DNA of 64,000 bases. Source: Fodinibius salinus. GTDB taxonomy: Bacteria; Bacteroidota; Rhodothermia; Balneolales; Balneolaceae. Position 1 is the stretch's first letter, and the number at the start of each line of letters is the position of its first letter. The translations under genes and the position numbers were made by a program. Positions 16,147 through 26,142 of this stretch are shown one piece after another. The notes beneath the pieces are model-generated. The model worked only from the letters and a program-made list of their open reading frames with translations, was not told the DNA's origin and searched no databases. Where the stretch lies: assembly GCF_008124865.1 (NCBI RefSeq), contig NZ_VNHY01000004.1, positions 275,221 through 339,220 of the forward strand, written 5' to 3'.

Positions 16147-18240
16147 TTAATTATCACTTCCTCCCTCTTCTTCCTTTGACAACACCACCAGCGTGGGGCA
16201 CGTTACCGCCTCTTTTATTTTGTCGGTAGTGCTTTTTATAAATGCCTCTTTTTCTTGAGACATTGACTCTACCAATACAAGCAAATCTTCATCTCCGGCT
16301 ACCTGGGTAACCACCTTCACCATATTAGGAATTTCTACCTTTTTAGTACGAATCTGCCTTGATTTAAGTCCCGCCATCTCCAACTGCTCCCTGGATAACA
16401 GCTGTATCCCCTCTACGTCAATATCTTCTTGTTCTGTACCCACAATAAGGATTGTTATAGGCAGTCGGCTGGAATATGCGAGATCTCGCAAGAGGGTTGC
16501 CATACGCACATTAATTTGATCGAGACTGGATAGGGGAACTAACAGCCGTTTTAGTGATTGTATTTCACCGGGCAACAATAACGCCTGGCAGTGTTCCTCC
16601 TTCCCATAACGTGCCAGTGTTTTCGATATATCGGGCGTATAATTGATCTCTGACTCTACATCGATGCCATAGCGCTGTAGTTCATCACTAATTGATTCTA
16701 ACTCTTCACTTACCTCTTCGCCCTCTTCTTCACGAGATTGTTCGGGAGCAGTTTGTTCCGGCACTATTTTATATCCTAAAAGAAATACTTTTAGACGCCC
16801 AAACGCTCGCAGTAAATAGTAGGGAAGACTTTCGCCGGAGTCCATCAGCTCAACAGGTAATAGTATTCGGGGTTCACGAAGAGACGGTACCACATGGCCG
16901 GGTGTGGGGATGTCCAAAGAGATATTTCTGGCATACACATAATACCACGCTATTGCGCCCGCGATAACTCCCGTTCCCAATAGCAGTGAAAGCGGACGCA
17001 TCATTGCAATCAATCCAAAGCTGGCTATTGCCCCGAGCAGTGGTATCAATATTCCGCCAGGCACTTGGTAGGTTGGAGCGAACCAAAGCGGTTCTGATTG
17101 CCGTAACTTTATTAGCGACAGGCAAATAAACCCATAAATGACAAGGTGAAGCAAAGAGGCTACCTCGGCAAGGAGTTCTACGCGACCAAATAAGGTAATA
17201 GCGGCAATGGGCACGCCTACAATATATAAGGCAACATAGGGGGTGCCAAACCGCTCACTTATATTACTGATAAATGAGGGCAAAAAATCATCTTTACTCA
17301 ATGCATACACCGCCCGAGAAGAACTTAGTATAGAAGCATTAGCACTGGATAATGTGGCCAATAGCCCGGCTCCTAAAATCCCATAGGCTCCAATTTTGCC
17401 AACCAATGTTTCGGATACGGCAACCATCGCTGTTTCTCCCAGTTCTGCCAGCCGATCGTTGGGAAGTACGCTGGTACTCACGAAAATGGTTAGGATATAC
17501 AGGGTCATCACCACGATAACACTTCCGGCCAGTGCTCTTGGCAGTGTTTTATGAGGTTCTTTAATCTCTCCGGCTACGGTTGCAATTTGTACAAACCCCA
17601 GGTAGGAAGTAAAAATGACGGCGGTTGTGGTAAAGACGGGCCACATTCCTTCAGAGAAAAAGGGGGCAGGCCAGCTGCTTGTTCCAATGAGGCCGGCAGT
17701 ATTTAGCAATCCGTACCCTAAAAGTACGGTAAGAATAGATGTTAATGCCATTACAACACTGTTCTGCAGATCTCCGGCCCGTTCGGTGCCTAACAAGTTG
17801 ATTAACGTAAGAACCAGAGCCGAGGCCAATGCTACCAATACAACCGGGCTGCCCAATGACACTCCCAGCTTGCTAAAAAGCTCAACGGTATACTGTCCAA
17901 ATCCTACCAGGTAAAAGGCACTGGCGAAAACAAGTCCGAACCATTGGGCTATTCCTACCACCATGCCGATCAATGGGCCAAAACTGCGGGAGATAAAATA
18001 ATATCCACCGCCGCTTTCGGGCATTGCAGTTGCCAACTCTGCTGTGGGCAACGCTACCAGAAGTGCTACTATACCTCCCAAAGCAAAAGAGAGCATCGCA
18101 GCGGGACCGGCATAACCGGCAGCGATTCCGGGGAACACAAAAATACCGGCCCCTACCATTGTTCCGATACCGATAGCCAGGGCCGTTGGCAGTCCCAGGG
18201 TTCTCTCTAATTTATCTTTCTGCAGATGCTCTTCACTCAT
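16147..18240 (-). CDS. APC-family amino-acid permease with USP-like C-terminal domain
   Basis: The 697-residue product starts at MSEEHLQKDKLERTLGL; a longer frame would run into the upstream gene's end and adds no conserved sequence. The first 440 residues form the permease. ALAIGIGTMVGAGIFVFPG is the helix-1 substrate motif, followed by about 12 helices. The remaining 230 residues are cytoplasmic: an acidic linker, then a universal-stress-like alpha/beta region (LKRLLVPLSSLDQINVRMA, CPTLVVLS). This domain pairing is known in cationic amino-acid transporters and may sense nucleotides. The gene follows the kinase-like gene at 18293 by 52 bp on the same strand and is likely co-transcribed. Confidence 0.9.
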   Translation of the reverse strand: MSEEHLQKDKLERTLGLPTALAIGIGTMVGAGIFVFPGIAAGYAGPAAMLSFALGGIVALLVALPTAELATAMPESGGGYYFISRSFGPLIGMVVGIAQWFGLVFASAFYLVGFGQYTVELFSKLGVSLGSPVVLVALASALVLTLINLLGTERAGDLQNSVVMALTSILTVLLGYGLLNTAGLIGTSSWPAPFFSEGMWPVFTTTAVIFTSYLGFVQIATVAGEIKEPHKTLPRALAGSVIVVMTLYILTIFVSTSVLPNDRLAELGETAMVAVSETLVGKIGAYGILGAGLLATLSSANASILSSSRAVYALSKDDFLPSFISNISERFGTPYVALYIVGVPIAAITLFGRVELLAEVASLLHLVIYGFICLSLIKLRQSEPLWFAPTYQVPGGILIPLLGAIASFGLIAMMRPLSLLLGTGVIAGAIAWYYVYARNISLDIPTPGHVVPSLREPRILLPVELMDSGESLPYYLLRAFGRLKVFLLGYKIVPEQTAPEQSREEEGEEVSEELESISDELQRYGIDVESEINYTPDISKTLARYGKEEHCQALLLPGEIQSLKRLLVPLSSLDQINVRMATLLRDLAYSSRLPITILIVGTEQEDIDVEGIQLLSREQLEMAGLKSRQIRTKKVEIPNMVKVVTQVAGDEDLLVLVESMSQEKEAFIKSTTDKIKEAVTCPTLVVLSKEEEGGSDN

Positions 18241-18292
18241 AAACCCAACGTAACAAGCAAACCAAACAAATGCACCACTTCTTGAAAAGGTT

Positions 18293-19903
18293 TTATCCCC
18301 GCTGAATATTAATATCGGCAAGCTTTTTATAGAGCCATTTCTGCGACTCACCCACAGAACAGTTCGTTGATATCTTTAGCATACACTCTTCCGGGATCTT
18401 CTTAGGTTCTTCGAATCTATTAGCCAAGGCTTCAAAATCTTCAAGACGTGCATCAGATACTACCCCTTCTTCATTTTCTCGTGCCTGTAGACGTTCTTTG
18501 ATAATCATATCGGGGGCTTCTGTCTCAATAAAAAGAATGGATTCATCTATGACCTTCATCAATTTTTCCCGGGCTCCTCGTTTACTATATGTAGCATCCA
18601 ATATTACACTTTCTCCTCCCTCCAATGACTGGACAGCATTATCCAGTAGCTTCTGATATGTTTTATCAGACATCTCTTTTGAATACACTTTATCCCTCTT
18701 CGATTCGGGGGATCGTTCTTTAAGTGAGAGACCAGCCATCTGTTTTCGTATTCGATCGCTGGAGTATCGTTTGATATTTAGTTTTTCAGCCAGGTGCCGT
18801 GCCATTGTACTCTTGCCTGAACCAACCCGCCCCATAACTACCAATACTTTGGGATGGGATCCCAATAGAGCATAACGCAAAGACAAATTAAAATAGCGAT
18901 GAGCCTTTTGAGCAGCTTCTTCTCGTTCTTCTTTCGGTACTTCTTCTTCTCCACTTTGCAGACTCTTTACCTTACCCTTTACATAAGCTCGGTAACATTT
19001 ATAAAAATCGATAATCTTAAGCAGGTCGGGATCTTCCAACTTTTTTGCCATCCGATCTATAAAATAGCGTTCTTCTTGCCATCGACTATTGAAGTCCAAA
19101 TCCATTGCCAGAAATGCCAGGTCCACAGCCAAGTCGCCATACCGAAACCGCTCATTAAATTCGATACAGTCATATATTTGCACTTTATCCGGCGTTATAT
19201 GGATATGCTCCAGGTGCAGGTCACCATGCCCGTCTACTATTCGTTTATCCTCTATTCGCTGCTCAAAAAGGCTTTGATGACGGTTGAAATATTCGTTTGT
19301 GAAGTACCGGATCGCGTCAAAGCTATTTTGTTCTATGGTATCACCGATAAAAGCTCTGGTCTGCTCAAAATTCTCGTCGGTATTAACTTTAATATTTTCT
19401 ACTTGTCCCCATTGCAAGATTTTTTCATCCGGATCCTGATTGTTATAAAAATCTGCCAATTTATCTGCTACACGATCCAAGTGCTTATAGGTTAAAGAAT
19501 CATCTTCCAGATAGGTGTGCAGGAAGTACTCTTCCGGCAGCAGCTTCATTTTTACCGCATATTCTACTGTATCTATATCTGATTGCTCTTCTTCTATGAT
19601 TTTAAAAGAACCGTCCTCTTCAACTATTGATACTATTCCAAGATAAATATCATCGCTCAGGCGGCGGTTCAGATCTATTTCGCGCCGGCAATACTTTTTA
19701 CGCTTTTTGAGAGTGCTATAATCCAGGAACCCAAAGTCGACCGGCTTTTTAAACTTATAGACATAGGGCGGGACAATAAATACGTGGGATATATGGGTTT
19801 GAATATGTTCTACTTCCTCCGGATCGTGAGGATAAAAGTCCGGCTGCTCAAGATAATTGATGAGCTTATCCAAAATATTTGAATCCAGCGTTTGCTCGCT
19901 CAT
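18293..19903 (-). CDS. bifunctional APH-like kinase / P-loop ATPase protein
   Basis: A 536-residue protein of the COG2187-COG0645 type. The N-terminal two-thirds is aminoglycoside-phosphotransferase-like, with the catalytic loop GHGDLHLEHIH and a following metal-site aspartate (IYDCIEFNE). The C-terminal third starts with a Walker A motif GRVGSGKST and is a zeta-toxin/kinase-like ATPase domain with RYSSDRIRKQM. Such fusions are widespread but their substrate is not known. It is the first gene of a two-gene minus-strand unit with the permease, and is divergent from the oligopeptidase gene at 20106. Confidence 0.85.
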   Translation of the reverse strand: MSEQTLDSNILDKLINYLEQPDFYPHDPEEVEHIQTHISHVFIVPPYVYKFKKPVDFGFLDYSTLKKRKKYCRREIDLNRRLSDDIYLGIVSIVEEDGSFKIIEEEQSDIDTVEYAVKMKLLPEEYFLHTYLEDDSLTYKHLDRVADKLADFYNNQDPDEKILQWGQVENIKVNTDENFEQTRAFIGDTIEQNSFDAIRYFTNEYFNRHQSLFEQRIEDKRIVDGHGDLHLEHIHITPDKVQIYDCIEFNERFRYGDLAVDLAFLAMDLDFNSRWQEERYFIDRMAKKLEDPDLLKIIDFYKCYRAYVKGKVKSLQSGEEEVPKEEREEAAQKAHRYFNLSLRYALLGSHPKVLVVMGRVGSGKSTMARHLAEKLNIKRYSSDRIRKQMAGLSLKERSPESKRDKVYSKEMSDKTYQKLLDNAVQSLEGGESVILDATYSKRGAREKLMKVIDESILFIETEAPDMIIKERLQARENEEGVVSDARLEDFEALANRFEEPKKIPEECMLKISTNCSVGESQKWLYKKLADINIQRG

Positions 19904-20105
19904 AATGTCATAGTTATAAGGTTCGGCAATTACTCTATCAAAAAGATAACAACCCTGCTGTCAAAAGTCTTGTCCCACTGCAATTAAAGATTATTAATAT
20001 AGGGCTCCTGAAAAAGCTTTTATGTTCTGCAATTGCACTTTTACGTTGATTACCTATTTTATAATAACTTTTAATTACCGACATCAACTTAAAAATTTCG
20101 CTGTT

Positions 20106-22247
20106 ATGCAGAGCAAAATTCGACTCCCTTTCTTTTTAGTGATTGTTGCTTTCGTATTTAGTTGCACCCAACAGAAAGGCCCTTCAGCCTCCGACATTCA
20201 ATATCCAGATACCAAGAAGGTAGATACTGTTGATACCTATTTTAGTACAGAAGTAGCTGATCCCTATCGCTGGCTCGAAGATGACAATGCTAAAGAGACT
20301 GAAGCTTGGGTAAAGGCCCAAAACAACGTCACTTTTTCTTACCTCAATGACATCCCATTTCGGGATGAGGTTAAGAAAACAGTTAAAACCCTTATTAACC
20401 ACGAAAAAGTAAGTGCCCCCGACAAACACGGCAACTACTACTATTACTATAAAAATGACGGGCTGCAGGACCAAGATGTTTATTATCGAACCAAGGATCT
20501 GGAAAGTGATAAGGAAGAAGTATTTTTGAACCCCAACAACTTTTCTGAGGACGGGACTATTTCTATGGCCGGAACCTCCTTCTCTAATGATGGCTCACTA
20601 ATGACCTATCTTATCTCTGATGGTGGGTCCGACTGGCGCAAAGCAATCACCCTTAATACCGAAACTAAAGAAGTAGTCGGTGATACCTTAACAGACTTAA
20701 AATTCACGGGTATCTCCTGGAAAGGTACTAACGGATTTTACTACAGCAGCTATGAACGTCCCAAAGAGGGCGAAGCACTTACCGCAGCTAATAAAAATCA
20801 AAAGGTCTATTTTCACGAAATTGGCACCCCACAATCCGAAGATCGCATAGTATTTGGCGATGATATTCAGCGACGCGGCATATCTGCAAATCTTACCGAA
20901 GATGAGCGTTTCCTGGTACTTTCTCCCTGGAAAGGCACCAGCGGAAATGAACTTTACGTCAAGGATCTCGAAAGTCCCAACTCCGATTTTGTACAGTTGG
21001 TAGACAACTTCGAAAATAACCACAGTATTATCCACAGCGAGGGTAACCGTCTGCTCATTTATACTAACCTGGGAGCTGAGAACTACCGCATCGCTGAAAC
21101 AACCATCGATAACCCCAAACCCAAAGACTGGGAAACACTAATTCCTCAGAAGGAACATGTTCTCAATAGCGCTTCTTCTGCCGGTGGCTACCTGTTCTTG
21201 AACTATCTTGAAGATGCTAAGTCAAAAGTACAACAGTTTACGTTGGAAGGTAAGCATGTTCGGGATATAGATCTTCCCGCTATTGGATCGGCCGGCGGCT
21301 TCGGAGGAGAGTCTGAGGATACCGAACTCTATTACACCTTTACCTCTTTTACCTATCCCAGTACAGTTTTTCGGTATGACATTGAATCAGGCACTTCTGA
21401 GCTTTATGAGCAACCCGACGTTGCATTTGATCCTGATCAGTATGAAACCAAGCAGGTATTCTATGAAAGTAAAGACGGTACGGAAGTTCCCATGTTCATT
21501 GTCCATAAAAAAGGAGTTGAGCTAGATGGGGATAACCCCACCCTGCTGTATGGCTACGGTGGATTTAATATCAGTCTGACCCCCTCTTTCAGCACCCGAT
21601 GGATGTCATGGCTGGAAATGGGCGGCGTTTTTGCGATGGCTAATCTGCGTGGCGGTGGTGAATATGGAGAAAGCTGGCATAAAGCCGGTATCAAGATGCA
21701 GAAACAGAATGTATTTGATGATTTCATCGCAGCAGGGGAATACCTTAAAGCTGAAGACTACACCAACCCCGAGAAGCTGGCTATTATGGGTGGTTCTAAC
21801 GGTGGACTGCTGGTTGGTGCTACTATGACCCAGCGTCCCGACCTTGCCAAAGTTGCCATTCCACAGGTAGGAGTGCTAGATATGCTTCGCTACCACAAAT
21901 TTACCATTGGAGCGGCATGGGCCTCTGATTATGGTCGCGCCGATGATTCTAAAGAGATGTTTGAATATCTTTACGGATACTCTCCCTATCACAATCTCGA
22001 AGAAGGTACCTCCTACCCGGCCACTCTTATTACTACCGCAGATCATGATGACCGGGTGGTTCCTGCTCACTCCTTTAAGTTTGCGGCTCGTCTGCAAGAA
22101 TATCATACCGGTGAAACTCCTGTATTGATCCGTATTGAGACACGCGCTGGCCACGGAGCAGGCACTCCAACCAGTAAAACAATTAAGCAGCTTACTGATA
22201 TCTTTTCGTTTACCTTCTATAACATGAATGAAGAACCGGGAAATTAA
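20106..22247 (+). CDS. prolyl oligopeptidase (S9A family), lipoprotein
   Basis: I place the start at the ATG at 20106. It opens MQSKIRLPFFLVIVAFVFSC, a lipoprotein signal with lipobox VFSC; an in-frame ATG 84 bp earlier would bury that signal. The 713-residue protein has the S9A design: an N-terminal stretch with PYRWLEDDNAKETEAWV, a seven-bladed propeller, then an alpha/beta hydrolase with GGSNGGLL (Ser), DDRVVPAHS (Asp) and AGHGAG (His). It cleaves after proline in short peptides, here probably in the periplasm or on the outer membrane. No substrate partner gene is adjacent. Confidence 0.95.
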   Translation: MQSKIRLPFFLVIVAFVFSCTQQKGPSASDIQYPDTKKVDTVDTYFSTEVADPYRWLEDDNAKETEAWVKAQNNVTFSYLNDIPFRDEVKKTVKTLINHEKVSAPDKHGNYYYYYKNDGLQDQDVYYRTKDLESDKEEVFLNPNNFSEDGTISMAGTSFSNDGSLMTYLISDGGSDWRKAITLNTETKEVVGDTLTDLKFTGISWKGTNGFYYSSYERPKEGEALTAANKNQKVYFHEIGTPQSEDRIVFGDDIQRRGISANLTEDERFLVLSPWKGTSGNELYVKDLESPNSDFVQLVDNFENNHSIIHSEGNRLLIYTNLGAENYRIAETTIDNPKPKDWETLIPQKEHVLNSASSAGGYLFLNYLEDAKSKVQQFTLEGKHVRDIDLPAIGSAGGFGGESEDTELYYTFTSFTYPSTVFRYDIESGTSELYEQPDVAFDPDQYETKQVFYESKDGTEVPMFIVHKKGVELDGDNPTLLYGYGGFNISLTPSFSTRWMSWLEMGGVFAMANLRGGGEYGESWHKAGIKMQKQNVFDDFIAAGEYLKAEDYTNPEKLAIMGGSNGGLLVGATMTQRPDLAKVAIPQVGVLDMLRYHKFTIGAAWASDYGRADDSKEMFEYLYGYSPYHNLEEGTSYPATLITTADHDDRVVPAHSFKFAARLQEYHTGETPVLIRIETRAGHGAGTPTSKTIKQLTDIFSFTFYNMNEEPGN

Positions 22248-22296
22248 CGAAACGTAACAAAAAGCAGTCTATACAATTTCTATAACAAATTCGTTG

Positions 22297-22327
22297 GCGA
22301 TGCCATCACTCCAAGTGGTGGCATCGC
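22297..22327. terminator. long hairpin after the oligopeptidase gene
   Basis: The arms GCGATGCCATCACT and AGTGGTGGCATCGC pair over 14 positions (one G-U) with a 3-nt loop. Only TATTTAT follows, so termination strength is uncertain. Confidence 0.55.
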
Positions 22328-22488
22328 TATTTATCACTTGGTTATAAAGATAGTGCGGTACCTTATAATCAAAACTTCATATTCCCAGCATTTAAAGCTG
22401 ATAAAAAATCATATGTTTTTATTGATATAGATCCGGTTCATGCCTATCCTGTGTCGACCACCCAACTTGAATATGAACATAAAGAACT

Positions 22489-22827
22489 ATGGACTTACAG
22501 GTTAAAGGAAAGGTTATACAAATACTTGAAGAACAATCAGGCGAAGGCAAAAACGGTCCCTGGAAAAAACAAGACTTTATCCTAAAAACGCAGGGCGAAT
22601 ATGGGAAAAAGATCTGTATCACCCAGTGGGGAGACAAAATTGACCAGTTCAATGTGCAAGAAGGCGAAGAAATTACAGTTTCTATTGATATAAAAAGCCG
22701 TGAATATAAAGGAAACTGGTACACTGATGTTAAAGCCTGGAAAGTTGAGCGTGGGGATCAAACAACTGATGAGTCAGAAGAGAAAGTCATTGATATGCAG
22801 GATATGGATCACGATGTGCCATTTTAA
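22489..22827 (+). CDS. DUF3127 domain protein
   Basis: 112 residues. The core from VKGKVIQILEEQSGEGKNG through FILKTQGEYGKKICITQWGD matches DUF3127, a small OB-like domain typical of Bacteroidota and relatives. The fold suggests single-strand nucleic-acid binding, but this is not proven for the family. The C-terminus is acidic and ends DHDVPF, resembling the acidic tip of SSB proteins that recruits partners (inference). It is a single gene, convergent with a small membrane-protein gene 16 bp downstream. Confidence 0.85.
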   Translation: MDLQVKGKVIQILEEQSGEGKNGPWKKQDFILKTQGEYGKKICITQWGDKIDQFNVQEGEEITVSIDIKSREYKGNWYTDVKAWKVERGDQTTDESEEKVIDMQDMDHDVPF

Positions 22828-22843
22828 CCACTCGTGGATAAAA

Positions 22844-23032
22844 TCATAAAACCTTGCCTAAAAAATAAATAATTACAGCTGATCCGGTGACTATCAAAAA
22901 CACCAAAAAATAAGCTTCAAAAGTACTACTTCCGTTTTCTTTTAGCGCGTTGACTGACCTTTTAACTGGCACTTTCCAAATCCACAATAGCAGTGCCAGT
23001 CCCAGTACGATACCTATAATAACAAGAATCAT
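22844..23032 (-). CDS. small two-helix membrane protein, unknown
   Basis: A 62-residue protein with an N-terminal helix (ILVIIGIVLGLALLLWIW), a basic connecting loop (KVPVKRSVNALKENGSS) and a second helix (YFLVFLIVTGSAVIIYFLG). The positive loop between two clean helices argues for a real gene. There is no recognisable ribosome-binding site and no known family. Confidence 0.55.
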   Translation of the reverse strand: MILVIIGIVLGLALLLWIWKVPVKRSVNALKENGSSTFEAYFLVFLIVTGSAVIIYFLGKVL

Positions 23033-23326
23033 TTAATATAAATATATGGTTGGGTAACAATTTAGGACAATTGCCACATATATACACTCATATCATTCGC
23101 TCTATTTGCCAATGACTTCGAGACTTCAGGGCAAAGCCAATATTTAATAAGTATTAACTCTCAAAAAAATACCCAGAAAACATTACGGGCCATAACTCCA
23201 AAATTACCCCGTATTGTAGTTTTAAGAATTTCTTCTATATTGCAATTCTCAAATTTATCGGGATTTGAAACAATCTACGTTGCTTTATCAAATTATAATT
23301 TAACAATCTTAAAAATAGGAGAGTCT

Positions 23327-23722
23327 ATGGAATGGTACATGAAAGTGTTACGTCAATATGCAGATTTTAACGGGCGTGCCAGACGAAAAGAATTCTGGAT
23401 GTTCACGCTGATTAATTTCTTAATCTATCTAGGATTATATGTGCTGGCATTTGCCGTGGGTGCTTCAGACCCTGAATCAGCACTTGCCGCGGTAATATTT
23501 GGAGTAATAGGTCTTTACGGATTAGGTATTTTAATACCCAGCTTAGCCGTATCTGTACGCCGCCTTCATGATACTGGTCGAAGCGGCTGGTGGATACTTA
23601 TCCAACTGGTCCCCGCCATCGGTGCTATTGTGCTTATCGTCTTTCTTGTACAAGACAGTGACACCGGCGCCAATGAATATGGTGAAAATCCCAAGGGACC
23701 AAGAACAACACAGCCCTTATAA
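23327..23722 (+). CDS. DUF805 family membrane protein
   Basis: The 131-residue product starts at the ATG at 23327, which has an AGGAGAG ribosome-binding site 3-9 nt upstream. An in-frame ATG at 23240 lacks one. The opening MKVLRQYADFNGRARRKEFW and the RRLHDTGRSGWWIL loop are the two signatures of DUF805 (YhaH-like) inner-membrane proteins with four helices. Function is undefined. It has its own terminator 25 bp downstream. Confidence 0.9.
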   Translation: MEWYMKVLRQYADFNGRARRKEFWMFTLINFLIYLGLYVLAFAVGASDPESALAAVIFGVIGLYGLGILIPSLAVSVRRLHDTGRSGWWILIQLVPAIGAIVLIVFLVQDSDTGANEYGENPKGPRTTQPL

Positions 23723-23746
23723 AAAAGTCAAGAATTTAGGTAACAG

Positions 23747-23785
23747 GAAAGGCTTTCGCAATTTTGTTGCGAAAGCCTTTTTTAT
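23747..23785. terminator. terminator between DUF805 and NlpC/P60 genes
   Basis: A perfect 14-bp stem AAAGGCTTTCGCAA/TTGCGAAAGCCTTT with a 5-nt loop and a following T run. It serves the plus strand and may also stop the minus-strand NlpC/P60 gene. Confidence 0.85.
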
Positions 23786-23807
23786 TTCATCAAGATTATC
23801 GGATGGA

Positions 23808-24413
23808 TCAAAGTACTCGGCGCGCTGCAAGAAAACGATTACGCCAATAACTATTCCCAAGTTTACTGATCATCACCCCGTTAGATGTAGAAGCATGCAA
23901 AAACTCACCGCTATTAACAGCAATACCTACGTGCAACGTCTTGCGTCCCGTCCGGAAAAAAACCAAGTCTCCCGAACGTATTCCAGCCCGGCGAATGCTA
24001 TTTCCAACATTTAATTGGGTTTTTGTATTGGTGGGCAAATCGATACCAAAATAGTCGTCAAAAACAACATGGACAAACCTGGAACAATCTATCCCTTGTT
24101 GAGATTCTCCACCAAGTTTATAGGGCGTACCCTCCCAGTCGCGATATGCCTGCATCAAAGATGATTTTACTTGTTGGAGCGAGGATACAGCCATCGTTGG
24201 CGGCGGTTGTGAGGAAGAATCTTCAGCCTGCGACGTATCTGAAGGCGATGTTGGCGAAGCTGTAGTAACTTCTCCCGAGCTGACTACAGCTCCGGACGGG
24301 CGTGAAGATCGGGGCACTACACCACATCCGACCAACAATCCTACCAACAAAATAACAAGTACAGCCTGAACTCGGGTCATTTTATTCTGATAATTTTGAC
24401 TTAAACTCTCCAC
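23808..24413 (-). CDS. NlpC/P60 family lipoprotein peptidase
   Basis: 201 residues. The signal peptide ends in the lipobox LLVGC, followed by a Ser/Thr/Pro/Gln-rich linker. The catalytic domain starts at YRDWEGTPYKLGG. Cys in GIDCSRFVH, His in HVGIAVNSG and His in FLHAS form the expected triad. These enzymes cut D-Glu-to-diamino-acid bonds in peptidoglycan stem peptides. With lipid anchoring it likely remodels the wall from the outer membrane. It is divergent from pdxJ with 58 bp between the starts, so their promoters overlap or lie back-to-back. Confidence 0.92.
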   Translation of the reverse strand: MESLSQNYQNKMTRVQAVLVILLVGLLVGCGVVPRSSRPSGAVVSSGEVTTASPTSPSDTSQAEDSSSQPPPTMAVSSLQQVKSSLMQAYRDWEGTPYKLGGESQQGIDCSRFVHVVFDDYFGIDLPTNTKTQLNVGNSIRRAGIRSGDLVFFRTGRKTLHVGIAVNSGEFLHASTSNGVMISKLGNSYWRNRFLAARRVL

Positions 24414-24471
24414 TAAATGATCTATATTTAGAGGTTCAATGACAACAGTAAATAACTGCTAATTTTTTGCT

Positions 24472-25209
24472 ATGCAACTTTTGGTGAATGTTGACCATAT
24501 TGCTACCCTCCGCAATGCTCGAGGCGAGGGTTATCCCGATCCCATAAAGGCCGCAGGAGTATGCGAACGGGCAGGAGCTGCAGGCATTGTATTTCACCTG
24601 CGCAAAGACCGCCGCCATATTAAAACCAAGGATGTTTATAACCTTAAAAAAGAAGTTAGCGGTTCGCTTGATTTTGAGATGGCTGCCACCAATGAAATGC
24701 TTACGATCAGCAAAGATGTGGACCCTGATTTAATAACGCTGGTACCCGAGAGTCGCGAGGAGTTGACCACCGAAGGCGGGCTCGATATGGAAGTAGTACT
24801 TGATGATTACAGGAAGCGTGTATTCCCTGCAATACGAGAAACTGATATTGCCATCAGTCTCTTTGTCGATCCCAATGAAAAAGATATTGAGCTGGCCGCC
24901 GAACTGGGCAGTGATGCCATCGAGCTACACACCGGTACCTACACCAATGCCAAATCCCAAGAAGAACAAGCCAACGAACTTGATCGGCTACGCACCGGGG
25001 CGAAATTAGCGCATGATCTGGGGATGAAGGTAAACGCCGGACACGGACTGAACCTCAACAATCTGGGGCAACTTGTGGAAACCGTCCCGCATTTGCATGA
25101 TATCAGTATTGGTCACGCACTGGTTTCATCGGCACTGTATTATGGACTGGAGAATACCATTAAAAAGTTTCTCGATATTATGGAAAATACATCAGCAACA
25201 AATAACTAA
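24472..25209 (+). CDS. pdxJ: pyridoxine 5'-phosphate synthase
   Basis: Condenses 1-deoxyxylulose-5-phosphate with 3-amino-2-oxopropyl phosphate to make pyridoxine 5'-phosphate in the DXP-dependent B6 route. At 245 residues it is standard. The N-terminus LLVNVDHIATLRNARG holds the conserved Asn and His, and FHLRKDRRHI, ITLVPE and VNAGHGLN are the family's active-site segments (Glu and His of the TIM barrel). The gene lies 45 bp upstream of era on the same strand, with a short CCGCAA/TTGCGG hairpin between them. Vitamin B6 made here would supply the PLP enzymes in this window. Confidence 0.97.
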   Translation: MQLLVNVDHIATLRNARGEGYPDPIKAAGVCERAGAAGIVFHLRKDRRHIKTKDVYNLKKEVSGSLDFEMAATNEMLTISKDVDPDLITLVPESREELTTEGGLDMEVVLDDYRKRVFPAIRETDIAISLFVDPNEKDIELAAELGSDAIELHTGTYTNAKSQEEQANELDRLRTGAKLAHDLGMKVNAGHGLNLNNLGQLVETVPHLHDISIGHALVSSALYYGLENTIKKFLDIMENTSATNN

Positions 25210-25254
25210 CTCTGAGAATCCTCCGCAACCTTTTGCGGTTACCAAATAAACTAT

Positions 25255-26142
25255 ATGGAAAATACTGAAAATCATCGATCCGGATACGTTGCAATCATCG
25301 GCAAGCCCAATGCGGGCAAGTCAACGCTGATGAACCGCCTGCTGGGCAACAAGATATCTATCACCACGCATAAACCCCAGACTACACGCCATCAGATTAT
25401 AGGTATCCACTCTGAAGATGAGCTGCAAATTATTTTTCTGGATACTCCGGGCGTCATTGATCCCAGTTATGAGCTGCAAAAAGCCATGATGAAAACCGTG
25501 GATCGCGCACGTACAGATGCCGACATTATCCTGCTTATTGTGGATGTCACCGACTATGAAATACCGGGCCGCATCTTCAAGATGTTTTCGTCGATGAAAA
25601 ACAAACAAATATTCTTGGTCCCCAATAAAATTGACAAAGTGTCTGAACAAGAGGCTAAGGTGGTGGCTGAGGAGATCCGTGAGAAGTTCGATTTTGATGA
25701 TACGCTTTTCGTCTCAGCACTGAACGGCGAGGGACTGCAAAAACTGATGGATACTATTAAAGCAAATATCACCTCGGGCCCACCCTTTTACCCTAAGGAA
25801 ATGCTCAGTGAGCAGCCGGTACGCTTTTTTGTGGCCGAGATGGTTCGCGAACAGCTTTTTCTGCAATATCACCAAGAAATCCCTTATTCAACAACAATCA
25901 ATATTGTGCAGTATGACGAGCGCGATGACCTGGACTATATCAGCGCAGATATAGTGGTCAACAGGGAATCACAAAAGGGCATCCTTATTGGTAAGGGTGG
26001 AAAAGCTATTAAGCAACTGGGCAAAAACGCGCGGGAGGTTATTGAAAAGTTTGTAGATAAAAAGATCTATTTGGATCTGCATGTAAAAGTACGCGAAAAA
26101 TGGCGAGAAAATCCCAGCCACGTACGACATTACGGATATTAA
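25255..26142 (+). CDS. era: GTPase Era
   Basis: An essential GTPase that binds the 3' end of 16S rRNA and assists 30S assembly. 295 residues. G1 GKPNAGKST, G3 DTPG, G4 NKID and the G5-like SALNG are all present. The KH domain is at the C-terminus with the RNA-binding loop ILIGKGGKAIKQLG and the usual Era tail KVREKWRENP. It probably shares a transcript with pdxJ. Confidence 0.97.
   Translation: MENTENHRSGYVAIIGKPNAGKSTLMNRLLGNKISITTHKPQTTRHQIIGIHSEDELQIIFLDTPGVIDPSYELQKAMMKTVDRARTDADIILLIVDVTDYEIPGRIFKMFSSMKNKQIFLVPNKIDKVSEQEAKVVAEEIREKFDFDDTLFVSALNGEGLQKLMDTIKANITSGPPFYPKEMLSEQPVRFFVAEMVREQLFLQYHQEIPYSTTINIVQYDERDDLDYISADIVVNRESQKGILIGKGGKAIKQLGKNAREVIEKFVDKKIYLDLHVKVREKWRENPSHVRHYGY

Noticed and set aside
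18241..18351. N-terminal extension of the permease
   Set aside because: It overlaps the end of the upstream kinase-like gene and has no conserved residues; MSEEHLQ at 18240 is the natural start.
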